The notes beneath the pieces were generated by a model that had not been told where the DNA came from, searched no databases, and saw only the letters and a list, made by a program, of their open reading frames with translations. The position numbers and the translations under genes were made by a program. From DASXMR01 sp036495525 (GTDB taxonomy: Bacteria; Actinomycetota; Actinomycetes; Streptosporangiales; Streptosporangiaceae): DNA of 46,406 nt. The stretch spans positions 1 through 46,406 of the forward strand of contig DASXMR010000014.1 of assembly GCA_036495525.1 (NCBI GenBank), written 5' to 3'. Positions 15,708 through 25,085 of the stretch are shown here, piece by piece. How positions within the stretch are numbered: the first letter of the stretch is position 1; every line of letters begins with the position of its first letter.

Positions 15708-17711
15708 GTGAGCGATACCGACGGAACTGGCTCGTCAGGCGGCGCCCTGGTCCGGCGGACCGGGGCGGTCGTCGCGACCGTCGAGGGCGAGGGCGCGGTC
15801 GGCCAGATCGTCGACTGGGGCGAGCTCAGAAGCTGGGGCCGGCGCCACGTCGTCCTGCTCGCCGGGCTGGCGCTGGTGCTCGCGCAGGTTGCGTGGAAGG
15901 GCCTGTTCCTGCGCGACTTCTACTTCCGGCAGGATGACTTCCACGTCTTTGAGCTGGCGCAGAACGGATCCTTCAGCTTCAAGTACCTGACGTTCATCGG
16001 GGCTGGTCACCTGATCCCCGGCATCTACGCGATCGCATGGGTGCTGGTCCGGCTGTCGCTTTACAACTGGGCGCTGGCCAGCGCGGTGACGCTGGTCATG
16101 CTGGCCGGGGCCGGACTGGCGGCGCTGCGACTGCTGCGCACGCTGTTCGGGGACCGCCCGGCCATCCTGATCCCGCTGGTCCTTTACCTGATGACGCCGA
16201 TGACCTTGCCCGACGACGGCTGGTGGTCATCGGCCGTCGAGTCGGTCCCGCTGCAGATAGCCGTCTTCATGGCGCTGAACGCACAGGTGCACTACGTGCG
16301 GACCGACAGGTTCAGGCACGCGGTCGCCGCTGCCGCCTGGCTCGTCTTCGGCATGCTGTTCTTCGAGAAGGCAATCGTCATCCCCGCCCTCCTTTTCGGG
16401 GTCACCGCGGGATTCCTGGTGCCCGGCCACTGGCTGACCGCGGTCCGCCAGAGCCTGACCCGCTACTGGCGTGCGTGGCTGATGTACCTGCTCATCCTGG
16501 GCGCATACGCCGCGCTGTTCGTGACGTCGCTGAGCACATCCAGTACCCAGCCGGGGTCTCCTGGCTCACCGAGCAGCGTGCTGACCTTCGTCTGGGACTT
16601 GCTGACGAAGACGTTTGTGCCCGCCGCGCTTGGCGGGCCGTGGCAGTGGTTCGTCACATCTTCGGCTGACTACGGTTTCTCCGCCCCTCCGGCCGAGCTG
16701 GCGTGGCTTGCCGGGATCGTGGCAGTGCTGATCGTGCTGGCGAGCATCCGGGCACGCCGCATCGCCTGGAGGGCCTGGGTCATCCTGCTGGCGTGGATCG
16801 CGGCGGCTGACATGGCCCCGGTGATCATCGGGAGAATTCAGGTTGGCAGTCCCGCCGTGCTTGGCATCGAAACCCGCTATGTGGCCGACGCCGCGGCTGT
16901 GCTGGCGGTGGCCGTAGGCCTGGCGTTCCTTCCTGTCCAGGGCCGCACGGACGATGGCGGCGCCGCAGGCCGACGCCCCTTCGGCGGCAGCGATCAGGCG
17001 GTGAGCACGATCGTGGCCGGCCTCGTCGCGGTGTTCGTCGCCGGTTCGATCTGGTCTGCGCAGGCCTATCAGAACGCGACCACCAGCGTCGCCGCCAGGG
17101 CCTACGTGGCGAACGCAAGGGCAGCGGTGAAGCAGTCCCCGGCCGGCACGCTCGTGTTCGATCAGAAGGTCCCGGTGTTCCTGATGCTCGGCGACTTCGG
17201 CAACGACGCGTACGCGTCGGCGCTCGTCGGCACGCTGGAGCGAGGCAAGCCACCAGCAGCAAGGCTTTCCTTCATTAAGAACCCGCACGGCACCCTGAAC
17301 AACCTGATGGTGTTCGGCGCTGACGGGCGGCTGCACCCGGTGACGATCTACGGCCGGGTAGCTGTCCCGCCGAGCCTGCCCAGGCGGTGCTTCCCCGCCA
17401 GGGGGGGTCAGATCGCGGTGCCCTTCTCTGCGCCGTCGCCGCCCGGCACCAGGTTCCTGCGCATCGATTACCTGGCTTCGGCGCAGATTCCGGCAGCTGA
17501 CCGCGATCTCAGCGTCAGCTACGGGACGAGCACGCAGCCGCTGGCCATAACGCCTGGCCTGCATACTGCCTATCTGCCCGAGCAAGGCAGCACCGGTCAG
17601 GTGACGATGAACGGCCCGGCAGTCCCCCTCGGCCTGTGCATCGGTGACGTGCAGGCTGGCATCCTCATCCCGTCGCCGACCGGGACGACGGTTCCGGCGA
17701 CTGGCAGGTAG
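15708..17711 (+). CDS. Polytopic membrane protein, GT-C glycosyltransferase-like
   Basis: 667 residues from GTG 15708. After about 50 cytoplasmic residues there are roughly ten hydrophobic segments (the first at HVVLLAGLALVLAQVAW). The first outward loop carries FYFRQDDFHVFEL, an Asp-Asp pair in the position used by GT-C lipid-linked sugar transferases. From about residue 475 a soluble extracytoplasmic domain follows, probably beta-rich, with two Cys (RRCFPARGG and LCIGDVQ) that could form a disulfide. Beside the AftD cluster, a role in cell-envelope glycan assembly is reasonable, but no substrate can be named. Its last codons converge with the Trm112-like gene within a shared hairpin. Confidence 0.6.
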   Translation: MSDTDGTGSSGGALVRRTGAVVATVEGEGAVGQIVDWGELRSWGRRHVVLLAGLALVLAQVAWKGLFLRDFYFRQDDFHVFELAQNGSFSFKYLTFIGAGHLIPGIYAIAWVLVRLSLYNWALASAVTLVMLAGAGLAALRLLRTLFGDRPAILIPLVLYLMTPMTLPDDGWWSSAVESVPLQIAVFMALNAQVHYVRTDRFRHAVAAAAWLVFGMLFFEKAIVIPALLFGVTAGFLVPGHWLTAVRQSLTRYWRAWLMYLLILGAYAALFVTSLSTSSTQPGSPGSPSSVLTFVWDLLTKTFVPAALGGPWQWFVTSSADYGFSAPPAELAWLAGIVAVLIVLASIRARRIAWRAWVILLAWIAAADMAPVIIGRIQVGSPAVLGIETRYVADAAAVLAVAVGLAFLPVQGRTDDGGAAGRRPFGGSDQAVSTIVAGLVAVFVAGSIWSAQAYQNATTSVAARAYVANARAAVKQSPAGTLVFDQKVPVFLMLGDFGNDAYASALVGTLERGKPPAARLSFIKNPHGTLNNLMVFGADGRLHPVTIYGRVAVPPSLPRRCFPARGGQIAVPFSAPSPPGTRFLRIDYLASAQIPAADRDLSVSYGTSTQPLAITPGLHTAYLPEQGSTGQVTMNGPAVPLGLCIGDVQAGILIPSPTGTTVPATGR

Positions 17712-17724
17712 CGGCTACCCCTGC
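17704..17724. terminator. Hairpin spanning two convergent stop codons
   Basis: GGTAG-CGG-CTACC, extended by GCA/TGC with a small bulge. The left arm contains the TAG of the membrane protein and the right arm the stop of the Trm112-like gene, so the two genes end inside one compact structure. Confidence 0.45.
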
Positions 17725-17945
17725 GCAGGGTCAGGGCCGGAGCGGCGCAGGCTCATCAGCCGGGCGTGCTCGTCGTCGGCGACGCGGTCGGCTTGCTGCG
17801 CCAGCAGCACGGGGACCCCGTGCTCGATCCGGTAGGCCACCTGCAGCCGCGGGTTATAGAGCATTTCCTGGTCTGCGAAGTACATCAGCTCGAGCTTGTC
17901 GATGGGGCAGGCGAGTATCCGCAGCAGCGATGACTCCAGCGGCAT
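17715..17945 (-). CDS. Trm112-like small protein
   Basis: 76 residues from the ATG at 17945, with GAGGGGA upstream at a good distance. The sequence LLRILACPIDKLELMYF followed by a central YNPRLQVAYRIEHGVPVLL is the Trm112/UPF0434 pattern: a small strand-rich domain that in eukaryotes and archaea activates partner methyltransferases. The typical zinc Cys set is missing here; only one Cys remains, as in many bacterial members. The gene begins inside the end of the acyltransferase gene (92-nt overlap, different frame). Two methyltransferases lie in the same cluster, which makes a partner role attractive but untested. Confidence 0.75.
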   Translation of the reverse strand: MPLESSLLRILACPIDKLELMYFADQEMLYNPRLQVAYRIEHGVPVLLAQQADRVADDEHARLMSLRRSGPDPAQG

Positions 17946-19371
17946 GAACAGTCCCCTCGGTGCTTGCCTGATCGGTGGTGACTTTTCGGTCCTGAAGGCC
18001 GCACAGGGCGGCGACCGCCTGCTCGAAACAGGCCGCGAACGCGTTCGCGGCGGCGGGGTCGAACAGCGCCCGCCGGTAACGGAAGCACAGCTGCAGCGTG
18101 TCACCGACGGTGACGGCGCCGACCGACAGCCCGCGCGGCATGTGCGCGGAGGTCGAGAACCAGAGCCGGGCGGCTTCCCCCGGCCCGAACGCGGGCGGGT
18201 CGCTCACCCGCCCCAGGTTGGACAGCAGTGAGGTGTCGCAGACCAGCGGGCCCGCAAGCCGCAACCCGGCACGGACGAGCCGCTTCTTGGCCGCGGCCGG
18301 GGCTGGCAGCCCGGCGAGCAGCCGGTGCATGCCGCCGACCTGCGGTCCGGCGTCCTGCTTCGCCGTCACGGTCTGCGCGGCCACCGCATCCAGGAGCCGT
18401 CGCAGGCCGCTGGCCTCGGTGACGGGAAGGGCGGATACGGCGCTCAGCCGGGACAGGTTGCCGGTGGCACGGGCCTGGCCGGCCGGACGGGCGTCGATCG
18501 GCACCGTGATCCGGATGAGGCCATGTTCAGCGCCTCGGGCCGCGTTCCACCGTGAGATCGCGACGATCAGGGCGGCGATCATGACGTCATTGACGGTCGC
18601 GGCTGACGGCCGTGCCGGTAGCGGCACGGCCGCCTGGGTCAGCACCACGCCATAGCCGTCGGTGCCGCGCTCTGGCCGGCGGTGAGCGGCCGCGCGCTGC
18701 CCGGCGATGCGCGCGGCACGGCGCGGCCGGCGGCCGGGGCTGTGCCGTGCCCCGGCAGGTGACGGCGCCGCACGAGGGCGCCCGGATGCGCCCGGCTGAC
18801 TGACCGCCGCGCCATCGCGGAGTTCGTCGACGGCCGGGGCGTGGTCGCCCGCCAGGGTCGGCTCAGCAGCGACCGGGAGTCCCCGGTAGCACCGCGCGAC
18901 GTCGCGCAGCAGCGTCAGGCAGGACATGCCGTCCAGCGCGGCGTGGTTCGCCTTGAGCAGGACCACGTCCTCGTCCGGCCCGGTGGCGAGCAGGAACGTC
19001 ACCGGCGGGGAGCTCCGCAGCGACGGCGCCTGCCCGAGGAACTGCTCGCGGATGCACGCCAGCTCATCCTCGTCCGCCCAGCTGGCACTGCGCAGCACCG
19101 CGGCCTCGGGGTGCGGGGGGAACTCCCACGCCGGCCGCTGCCAGGGTCGGCCAGGCACGAGCCGGGCACGCGCCCGCGGATGCGCGGCGAGCACGCGCAG
19201 CACCGCCGCGCGCAGCGCCTGCTCGTCCAGCCGCGTCGCGGGCCGGGCCTCGAGGTGCACGTTGTTCGGCTCAGCTGCGGTGTCGTAATAGCAGCTCAGC
19301 TCGTCCGCGACGGTCAACCGGGCAGGGCCGGCCAGCGCGGTCAGCCGCTGCCCGCCGGCTGTCGTGCTCAT
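17854..19371 (-). CDS. Condensation/PapA-type acyltransferase
   Basis: 505 residues. The first lobe contains HAALDG with His 143 and Asp 147, the HxxxD catalytic motif of the condensation, PapA and wax-ester synthase superfamily; the residue before it is Asn rather than the His seen in the HHxxxDG form. The second lobe begins after an Arg/Ala-rich linker (about 190-240) and includes VNDVMIAALIVAISRWNAA and ITVPIDARP, which match the diacylglycerol acyltransferase-like subgroup. These enzymes move acyl groups from CoA or a carrier protein to an alcohol or amine. It overlaps the aftD stop by 4 nt, so it belongs to that operon and may acylate a glycan or glycolipid. The last 30 residues overlap the Trm112-like gene. 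Confidence 0.72.
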   Translation of the reverse strand: MSTTAGGQRLTALAGPARLTVADELSCYYDTAAEPNNVHLEARPATRLDEQALRAAVLRVLAAHPRARARLVPGRPWQRPAWEFPPHPEAAVLRSASWADEDELACIREQFLGQAPSLRSSPPVTFLLATGPDEDVVLLKANHAALDGMSCLTLLRDVARCYRGLPVAAEPTLAGDHAPAVDELRDGAAVSQPGASGRPRAAPSPAGARHSPGRRPRRAARIAGQRAAAHRRPERGTDGYGVVLTQAAVPLPARPSAATVNDVMIAALIVAISRWNAARGAEHGLIRITVPIDARPAGQARATGNLSRLSAVSALPVTEASGLRRLLDAVAAQTVTAKQDAGPQVGGMHRLLAGLPAPAAAKKRLVRAGLRLAGPLVCDTSLLSNLGRVSDPPAFGPGEAARLWFSTSAHMPRGLSVGAVTVGDTLQLCFRYRRALFDPAAANAFAACFEQAVAALCGLQDRKVTTDQASTEGTVHAAGVIAAADTRLPHRQARADVLRRPGNAL

Positions 19372-22300
19372 CGGGCCCGCCGTCCTGGCAGGTGCACAGC
19401 CGGCATCAGCGTCGCGGTGAGCGCGATCAGCGCACCCGCCTGCGCTGCGGCGCTGAACGCACCTGAGCCGAAGGACGCCGGGTTCACCGCGGTCGCGGTC
19501 ACCGCGCCGGCCGCCAGCATGCCGAGCACGGCGACGGGCGGCAGCAGCCGGGGCCGCCAGGCGCCGACAAGCGCCAGGACGGGGACGGCGATGGCCACCG
19601 GGCCGCCGGCGAGGAAGATCAGCAGGGTGAGGGCCAGGGCCGCCAGCCAGCCCGCCGCAGGCCCGGCCTGCTGTGTGTCAGCCTGGCCGGCCGAACCAGC
19701 GTGGTCGCCAGCGGCCAATTCGGCTGCCTGGCGGCCGGGCTGGCCAGCTGCGGCCTGGCCGTCTGGTCCCTCGGCAGGGTCGCCGTCGCGGGTTGCGGCG
19801 GCGTGGCCGGCTGGCGTCCCGCGCTGCTGCGCCGCACCGCGGCCAGCCATGGCCGCCCCCAGCACCAGCGCCGGGTGGGCGAGCCACGGCCGCTCAGCGG
19901 GCCAGGGCCGCTGGGCCGGCCAGATGGCGTCGGCTGGGGTGGCTGACTCGGCGCCGGACGCCTCACGGCCAGGATCGGCACCGCCGGGATCCGCGCCGCC
20001 GGGATCGTTGGCGGCGGGATCCTCGACGGCACCAGCGGCACCGCCGGATCCGCTGGACTGCGCACTGGCCGTCACCGCTGCGACGGGGCTGTCCGCCTGC
20101 TCGCCTGCGGGCGCGGCCGGCCGGCGCCAGCGTCGGCGCAGCCCGCCGCGGGCACGGGCCGGAATCAGCCTGCCGATGCCGAAGGCAGCGAGCAGCAGCA
20201 CCAGGATGGCCAGCGCGGACAGCACGATGCCGACGTGGTACAGGCGGGTCGGGGTGAAGGTCATCGAGATCACGCCGCTTTGGCCGGCTGGCACGAGGTA
20301 ACCCTGCTGCCAGCCGTCGAGCGTGACCGGCGTGAGCCGCTTGCCGTGCAGGCGCGCGACCCAGCCGGCACTGGCGTTCTGGTGCACCTCGACGTATGCC
20401 TGCTGACCAGGACCGATGCTCACAGCGCGGCTGTCAGCCCCCCAGTGCAGCACCCGTACGGGGCGCTGGGTCAGGCCAGCCGGGCTGGTGGCCGGCGGCT
20501 GCTGGCCGGAGCTGGCGCGCATGCTGATCTGGCTGACCGAGAACAGCGACGAGGCCGGGGCCAGCAAGGTGTGCTGACCGGATGCCAGGTCGAGCCCGCC
20601 GCCAGCCGGGCAAAGCCGCAGCCGCACCGGCCGCTGCGTCACCAGGGCGTTGAGGTTCCCGCTGACCGCGGTCGGGTACGGCACGCCGTCGATCGTCATC
20701 GCCGGGCCGTCGCCGCAGGCCAGGTGGAAGGTGCCGGTCCGCGGCGGGGTGACTACCCGCAGCCCATCCAGCGCCGGGATGTTGATGCTGCCAAGGCCGA
20801 ACAGCTCACCCTGCCCTGGCACCGCCGCCGCCGGGCTCGGCGCCAGCCCGCCGGGGAAGCTGATGCTGAGCTGATTGGTCAGCAGCGGCGGGTTAAGCGT
20901 GACTTGCCCGCTCACGCCGACCTTCACCGTGCGGTTGCCAGCCGGGCTGGTGATCTGCACCCGGTCAGGTGCGGCGGAGAAGCCGAAGGCCGGCTGGATG
21001 AACAGCCGGTCGACAAGGCGCGTGCCCGGCCAGCGCAGGTGCAGGACAGGGTTCGCAGTGCTGCTGACCCAGGGTCGCCTCGGCTCCCGCTGGAACAGGT
21101 TGGCCGGGCCGAACTGAGTCTGCGAGCCGAGTGTCGAGGTGGCGCTGACCCGCAGGCCCGATCTGCGGTGCGGGGTGAGCCTGGTCAGCAGGCGGTCAAG
21201 CGCGCGCCCGGCCACCGGGGTAGCGGTGCTGGTCACCGTGAAGGGCTGTGCGGTGGCGGTGCTGAAGACGCGTGCGATCGTCGGGCTCGCGGGCGGGCCG
21301 GCCGGCACCCCGGTGACCGCCCCGGTGCTGCCAGCCTGCGGCAGGTACTGCTGGCCGAAGGAGTACTGCACGGCGGGTGCCTGCAGGCCTGCCGGGTCCT
21401 GCGGGACCTTCAGGTACCTGCTGACCCGCACGCCGGGAATCAGCACGTCGCGGATGCCGGCCCCCGGAGCGCCAGCGATCACCCCGCTCGCGCTCACGAT
21501 CGTGATGCGCAGCGACCTGGTCACGCCCGGCGGGACCGCGATCCGCTGCTGGCTGCCCACCGGCAGCACGGTCGTGGTGACTGAGCCGGCGTCGGTGGTC
21601 ACCCGCAGCTGGTTCGCGACGGAACGAGCCGGGGTGTCCACGAGCAGCCGCACCCCGATCGAGCGCGGCAGGTCGAGCGGGCGGCTGAAGGCGATCTGCA
21701 GCCACTGCCCGTCCGGGGTGATCGCGCTGCCCTCGGTCCACGCTGTCGCCTGGTTGCCGTCGAAGGCGTAGACCGGGTCGGCCTGCGGATCCTCGGTGAG
21801 CCAGGAACCGTAGGAAGAGGCTGTCACGGCGGCCGCGCCGGAGAGCACAGCCACGGTCTGATGCCCGGCCGCGCTCACCGGGAGCAGCTGCCGAGGCGGC
21901 TGGCCGCCTGCGCCCAGCGGGTCGTCCGGGGGGTTGCGCTCGGTGGCTGTATAGGTGAAGGAGAGGTTGGCGCTGGTCAGGCCGAAGGCGTTGTCGGTAC
22001 GGCGCAGGCCGTCGGTGACTGCCCAGCTGGCAGGCCGCACTGGCAGCTGGTCACCGGCGATGACGGCCGGCTGGCCGGGACTTATTTGCTGCGCGGAGAG
22101 CTGGAGCAGCGAGTCGGGGCCGCCGTTCACCAGCACGGTCTGCGCGGCCGGCAGCGCCTGCACCGGGCTGTGCGGTCGCTGGCTGGCGGCAGCCGCCTGA
22201 TAGATCTGCACGGCCGGGTAGCTCGGCAGGTAGGGCCGCAGCTCGGCCGGGACGCCCGTCGCGGTCAGCGCGGGACTGATCCGCTGCCCGAACGAGGCGA

Positions 22301-24059
22301 CAGGCTGGAAGCCGGACAGTCGCAGCGTCTCGTGCACGATCTGCGGTGACGCGTACCCCAGCGTGTGCGGATCCAGGTCGTTCCTGACGACGAGGTAGCG
22401 GATCCCGGCCCGCTGCAGGTAACCGGCAAGCCCTGGTACCCGCTGGCCAGACTCGATCGCGTTCTCCGCCGTGTCCAGCACGGTCTGCGAGCCGGGCCCG
22501 CCGTAGGGCACCAGGCCGCGCGTGGCCCACGGTGAGCTCGCGAGCGGTTCGAGCGGATCGTCGATCGGATCGCCCCACAAGTCGGTGCCGTGCGGCTCGC
22601 TGGGCACCACAAGCGCGGTCTGCGTCGCTGACTTCGCCGCCAGGTACGCCGCGGCCCGGTACCAGTACTGCGGCACCCGCGGGAACGAGCCCGGCTGCAG
22701 TATCTGACCGGTGAGCTGCGGAACAGCGAGCCCGGCGAGCACCAGCATGGTCGTCGCGAGCAGCGCCGCGCCGCAGGCCAGCCTTCCGCTGCCGGTCGGC
22801 AGCGCCGCGGCGCGGCGCCAGCAGCGGGCCGCGGTGTGCGCGCAGCCGAGGGCCAGCGCGGCGGCGGCGACCGGCTCCAGCTTGTACACGTTGCGGAACG
22901 GCGCGAGCGGGCCGTTCAGCAGCGTGTCGACGTGCCCGTGCAGTACGCCGCCCAGCGGGCCCGGGTAGCCGGCCAGGGCGACAGCCGCGACCAGGCCAGT
23001 GCACAGCAGCAGCCAGCGGCGGTACGGCATGTCGCGGCGGGCCAGCCCGTACAGGCCGGCTGCCGCGGCCGCGGCAGAGCCCAGGATCGCGGCCGGGGAG
23101 GTCACCTCTGACCAGCCGGCCGACAGCCACGGCGTGCCCAGGTTGAGATAGGCGGTCCAGTTGCCGGCGCCGCGCAGGAAGGCGGTGCCGGACATCGTCC
23201 GGGTGGTGGTCGCCGCCTGCTCGACGTACGGCAGGAAGTTGAAGGAGTAGCGGCCCTGCAGTAGCAGCGGGACCACCCACCAGGCGGTGGCCGCGGCCGC
23301 CGCTGCCACCCACCACAGGGCGAGCCTGACGCGCCGGCGCACCGGGCCGTGCAACGCGATGAACAGCGCGGGCAGCACCAGCGCGCAGACCGTCGAGGTC
23401 GCGTTGACCCCGCCCATCAGCACGATGGCGACGCCGGAGCGGGCGGCTGCCGTGCGGCAGCTGGCGCGGCCGGTGAGGGCCTGTACCAGGGGGATAACCG
23501 CCCACGGCGCGAGGATGCCAGGAAGCACGCCTCCTGACGTCGAGCCGATGATGATCGTGAAGGTCGGCCAGAGCGCGAACACGGCCCCGGCCAGGATCCG
23601 CGATCTCGGCGAGCCGACCCGCAGTTCAGTGGCGAGCCGCACCATGCCAAGGAACCCGACTGCCACCAGCACCGACAGCCAGAGCCGCTCGACTATCCAG
23701 GTCGCGAACAGCAGGTGCCCGAGCAGGAAGAACGGCGCCATCGGTATCGCGTAGCCGATGTACTGATCCTGCAGCGTGCCGAACCACTCACGCGGGTTCC
23801 ACAGCGGCCAGAGCCTCGCCAGGAATCCGGCCGGGTCGACGTCGACCCCGAGCTTGGTGTCGAAGATCATCCGGCCGCTGTCGGTGGCCAGGAACATGAT
23901 CAGCGCCAGCAGCCAGACCGCCAGCAGCCACCAGCGGAGCCGCACCCCGGCCGGCTCGGCCGGCCGGACGGGCGGCCGGGCCCGGCGCTCGCCAGGTGCC
24001 CGGCCACCGGGAAGGGCGGCGGGCCGGTCGGCGACGGCCGGGCCGAGCGCTGTGGTCAT
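19368..24059 (-). CDS. aftD: AftD-like alpha-(1->3)-arabinofuranosyltransferase
   Basis: 1563 residues from ATG 24059, where the upstream stop overlaps it as TGATG. The N-terminal third is a GT-C membrane domain with roughly ten helices; the first periplasmic loop has IFDTKLGVDVDPAGFLARLW followed by PLWNPREWFG, as in mycobacterial AftD. A long extracytoplasmic region follows with at least one F5/8-type carbohydrate-binding domain (YAFDGNQATAWTEGS, about residue 785). A helix returns near 1330, then a low-complexity linker of about 140 residues with a 15-nt DNA repeat, then final helices. In Mycobacterium AftD adds arabinofuranose branches to arabinogalactan and lipoarabinomannan from a decaprenyl donor. 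Product identity in this organism is inference. Confidence 0.82.
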   Translation of the reverse strand: MTTALGPAVADRPAALPGGRAPGERRARPPVRPAEPAGVRLRWWLLAVWLLALIMFLATDSGRMIFDTKLGVDVDPAGFLARLWPLWNPREWFGTLQDQYIGYAIPMAPFFLLGHLLFATWIVERLWLSVLVAVGFLGMVRLATELRVGSPRSRILAGAVFALWPTFTIIIGSTSGGVLPGILAPWAVIPLVQALTGRASCRTAAARSGVAIVLMGGVNATSTVCALVLPALFIALHGPVRRRVRLALWWVAAAAAATAWWVVPLLLQGRYSFNFLPYVEQAATTTRTMSGTAFLRGAGNWTAYLNLGTPWLSAGWSEVTSPAAILGSAAAAAAGLYGLARRDMPYRRWLLLCTGLVAAVALAGYPGPLGGVLHGHVDTLLNGPLAPFRNVYKLEPVAAAALALGCAHTAARCWRRAAALPTGSGRLACGAALLATTMLVLAGLAVPQLTGQILQPGSFPRVPQYWYRAAAYLAAKSATQTALVVPSEPHGTDLWGDPIDDPLEPLASSPWATRGLVPYGGPGSQTVLDTAENAIESGQRVPGLAGYLQRAGIRYLVVRNDLDPHTLGYASPQIVHETLRLSGFQPVASFGQRISPALTATGVPAELRPYLPSYPAVQIYQAAAASQRPHSPVQALPAAQTVLVNGGPDSLLQLSAQQISPGQPAVIAGDQLPVRPASWAVTDGLRRTDNAFGLTSANLSFTYTATERNPPDDPLGAGGQPPRQLLPVSAAGHQTVAVLSGAAAVTASSYGSWLTEDPQADPVYAFDGNQATAWTEGSAITPDGQWLQIAFSRPLDLPRSIGVRLLVDTPARSVANQLRVTTDAGSVTTTVLPVGSQQRIAVPPGVTRSLRITIVSASGVIAGAPGAGIRDVLIPGVRVSRYLKVPQDPAGLQAPAVQYSFGQQYLPQAGSTGAVTGVPAGPPASPTIARVFSTATAQPFTVTSTATPVAGRALDRLLTRLTPHRRSGLRVSATSTLGSQTQFGPANLFQREPRRPWVSSTANPVLHLRWPGTRLVDRLFIQPAFGFSAAPDRVQITSPAGNRTVKVGVSGQVTLNPPLLTNQLSISFPGGLAPSPAAAVPGQGELFGLGSINIPALDGLRVVTPPRTGTFHLACGDGPAMTIDGVPYPTAVSGNLNALVTQRPVRLRLCPAGGGLDLASGQHTLLAPASSLFSVSQISMRASSGQQPPATSPAGLTQRPVRVLHWGADSRAVSIGPGQQAYVEVHQNASAGWVARLHGKRLTPVTLDGWQQGYLVPAGQSGVISMTFTPTRLYHVGIVLSALAILVLLLAAFGIGRLIPARARGGLRRRWRRPAAPAGEQADSPVAAVTASAQSSGSGGAAGAVEDPAANDPGGADPGGADPGREASGAESATPADAIWPAQRPWPAERPWLAHPALVLGAAMAGRGAAQQRGTPAGHAAATRDGDPAEGPDGQAAAGQPGRQAAELAAGDHAGSAGQADTQQAGPAAGWLAALALTLLIFLAGGPVAIAVPVLALVGAWRPRLLPPVAVLGMLAAGAVTATAVNPASFGSGAFSAAAQAGALIALTATLMPAVHLPGRRAR
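19972..20016 (-). repeat. 15-nt tandem repeat in the aftD linker
   Basis: Three units starting GGATC at 19972, 19987 and 20002. On the minus strand they encode a DPGGA-type five-residue repeat in a low-complexity linker. Confidence 0.65.
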
Positions 24060-24847
24060 CAAGTCCGCCGCAGGATCAGCAGCAGGTTCCAGGTCGCGAA
24101 CTCGCGCAGGCCAGGCACCCGCAGCAGCACCCTGCACCAGCGGGGGTAGTAGCGGGGCAGCGCGTCAACTAGCTCGATGTCGGGCCGTGACCTGAGCTGA
24201 CGCAGCGTCGGCCCGACGTGCAGCGCGAACAGGTTGACGCCGAGCTGGTGCTTGGGCTGGCGCTGGTGCCGGCGGATATACCGCCGGGTGGCGTAGGCCG
24301 ACCCGAGGTAATGCCACGGCGACATCTCGTGGCCGCCCCACGGCGAGTACCAGTTGGTGAACGACAGGTAGATCAGCCCGCCCGGCCTGGTCGCCCTGAC
24401 CATCTCATCGATCAGGCTGCCCGGGTCGCTGACATGCTCGAGCACGTTGGAGGAGAAGCAGATGTCGGCGCTGCCGTCGGTGACCGGCAGCCAGTACCCG
24501 TCGGCGACGACCGCGCCAGCAGGCGCGGATCCGTTCGCCCGCAGCTCGGTCGCGTCGGGCTCGAACAGGTAGCAGTCCGCTCCCCGGTCACGGAACGCGG
24601 CGGTGAAGTACCCGGCGCCGCCGCCGACGTCGACGACGGTGCGGCCCGCCAGGTCGCAGTAGTCAGCTACCTGCCCTACGGCATCGCTGGCCAGGCTCTG
24701 GTAAAACGCGTCCGGATCTTCCTGCTCGCGAAGAAACAGCCGGAACAACCGGAAAGACCTGGCCAGCCCCCGGTCCCGGCCGTCATGCTGAGCATGGCCC
24801 GGCTGGCCGTGCCGGGCGCGCAGGCCCTTCGGGGACAGCAGGCTCAT
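24059..24847 (-). CDS. Class I SAM-dependent methyltransferase (Rv0224c-like)
   Basis: 262 residues from the ATG at 24847, preferred over an upstream in-frame start at 24919 because GAGGA lies 6 nt before it. SAM-binding motif I is VVDVGGGAGYF at about 71-81, motif II includes CYLFEPDATELRA, and ICFSSNVLEHVSDPGSLIDE matches motif IV and the following helix of methyltransferase_11-type enzymes. The C-terminal part, with FTNWYSPWGGHEMSPWHYLG, resembles the mycobacterial Rv0224c group from memory. It leads the aftD operon (TGATG overlap), so a sugar or lipid-linked glycan is a likely target. It is divergent from the GT4 gene across a 238-bp promoter region. Confidence 0.78.
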   Translation of the reverse strand: MSLLSPKGLRARHGQPGHAQHDGRDRGLARSFRLFRLFLREQEDPDAFYQSLASDAVGQVADYCDLAGRTVVDVGGGAGYFTAAFRDRGADCYLFEPDATELRANGSAPAGAVVADGYWLPVTDGSADICFSSNVLEHVSDPGSLIDEMVRATRPGGLIYLSFTNWYSPWGGHEMSPWHYLGSAYATRRYIRRHQRQPKHQLGVNLFALHVGPTLRQLRSRPDIELVDALPRYYPRWCRVLLRVPGLREFATWNLLLILRRT

Positions 24848-25024
24848 GGACGTCCTCGGGACGGTGGCGTGAGTTGCCGCCAAGTCGACTGCCCGTGACC
24901 TGGCCGGCCAGGTGCTCACTGGCCCGGGCGAGCCGGACTGGCCAGGACCGAGGCGCTGAACTTCAGGCCATCGATTGACGACCTGTCGAAATTACCAGAA
25001 TAATGCTCCAATGTCCGGTAAAGA

Positions 25025-25043
25025 TTACTAGCCAGTATAGTTA
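25025..25043 (+). promoter_or_regulatory. Shared 19-bp promoter motif, copy 1
   Basis: TTACTAGCCAGTATAGTTA lies in the 238-bp AT-richer gap between the divergent methyltransferase and GT4 genes. It contains a -10-like TATAGT (25036-25041) and an ACT-N4-AGT dyad. A version with 16 of 19 bases identical occurs at 29468-29486 upstream of the DUF2613-like gene. No clear -35 is seen at 17 nt, so an alternative sigma factor or activator is possible. Confidence 0.55.
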
Positions 25044-25085
25044 GCCGCCATCGGCGCATCTAGTGCCCGGCGCCGGTGCACAGAG

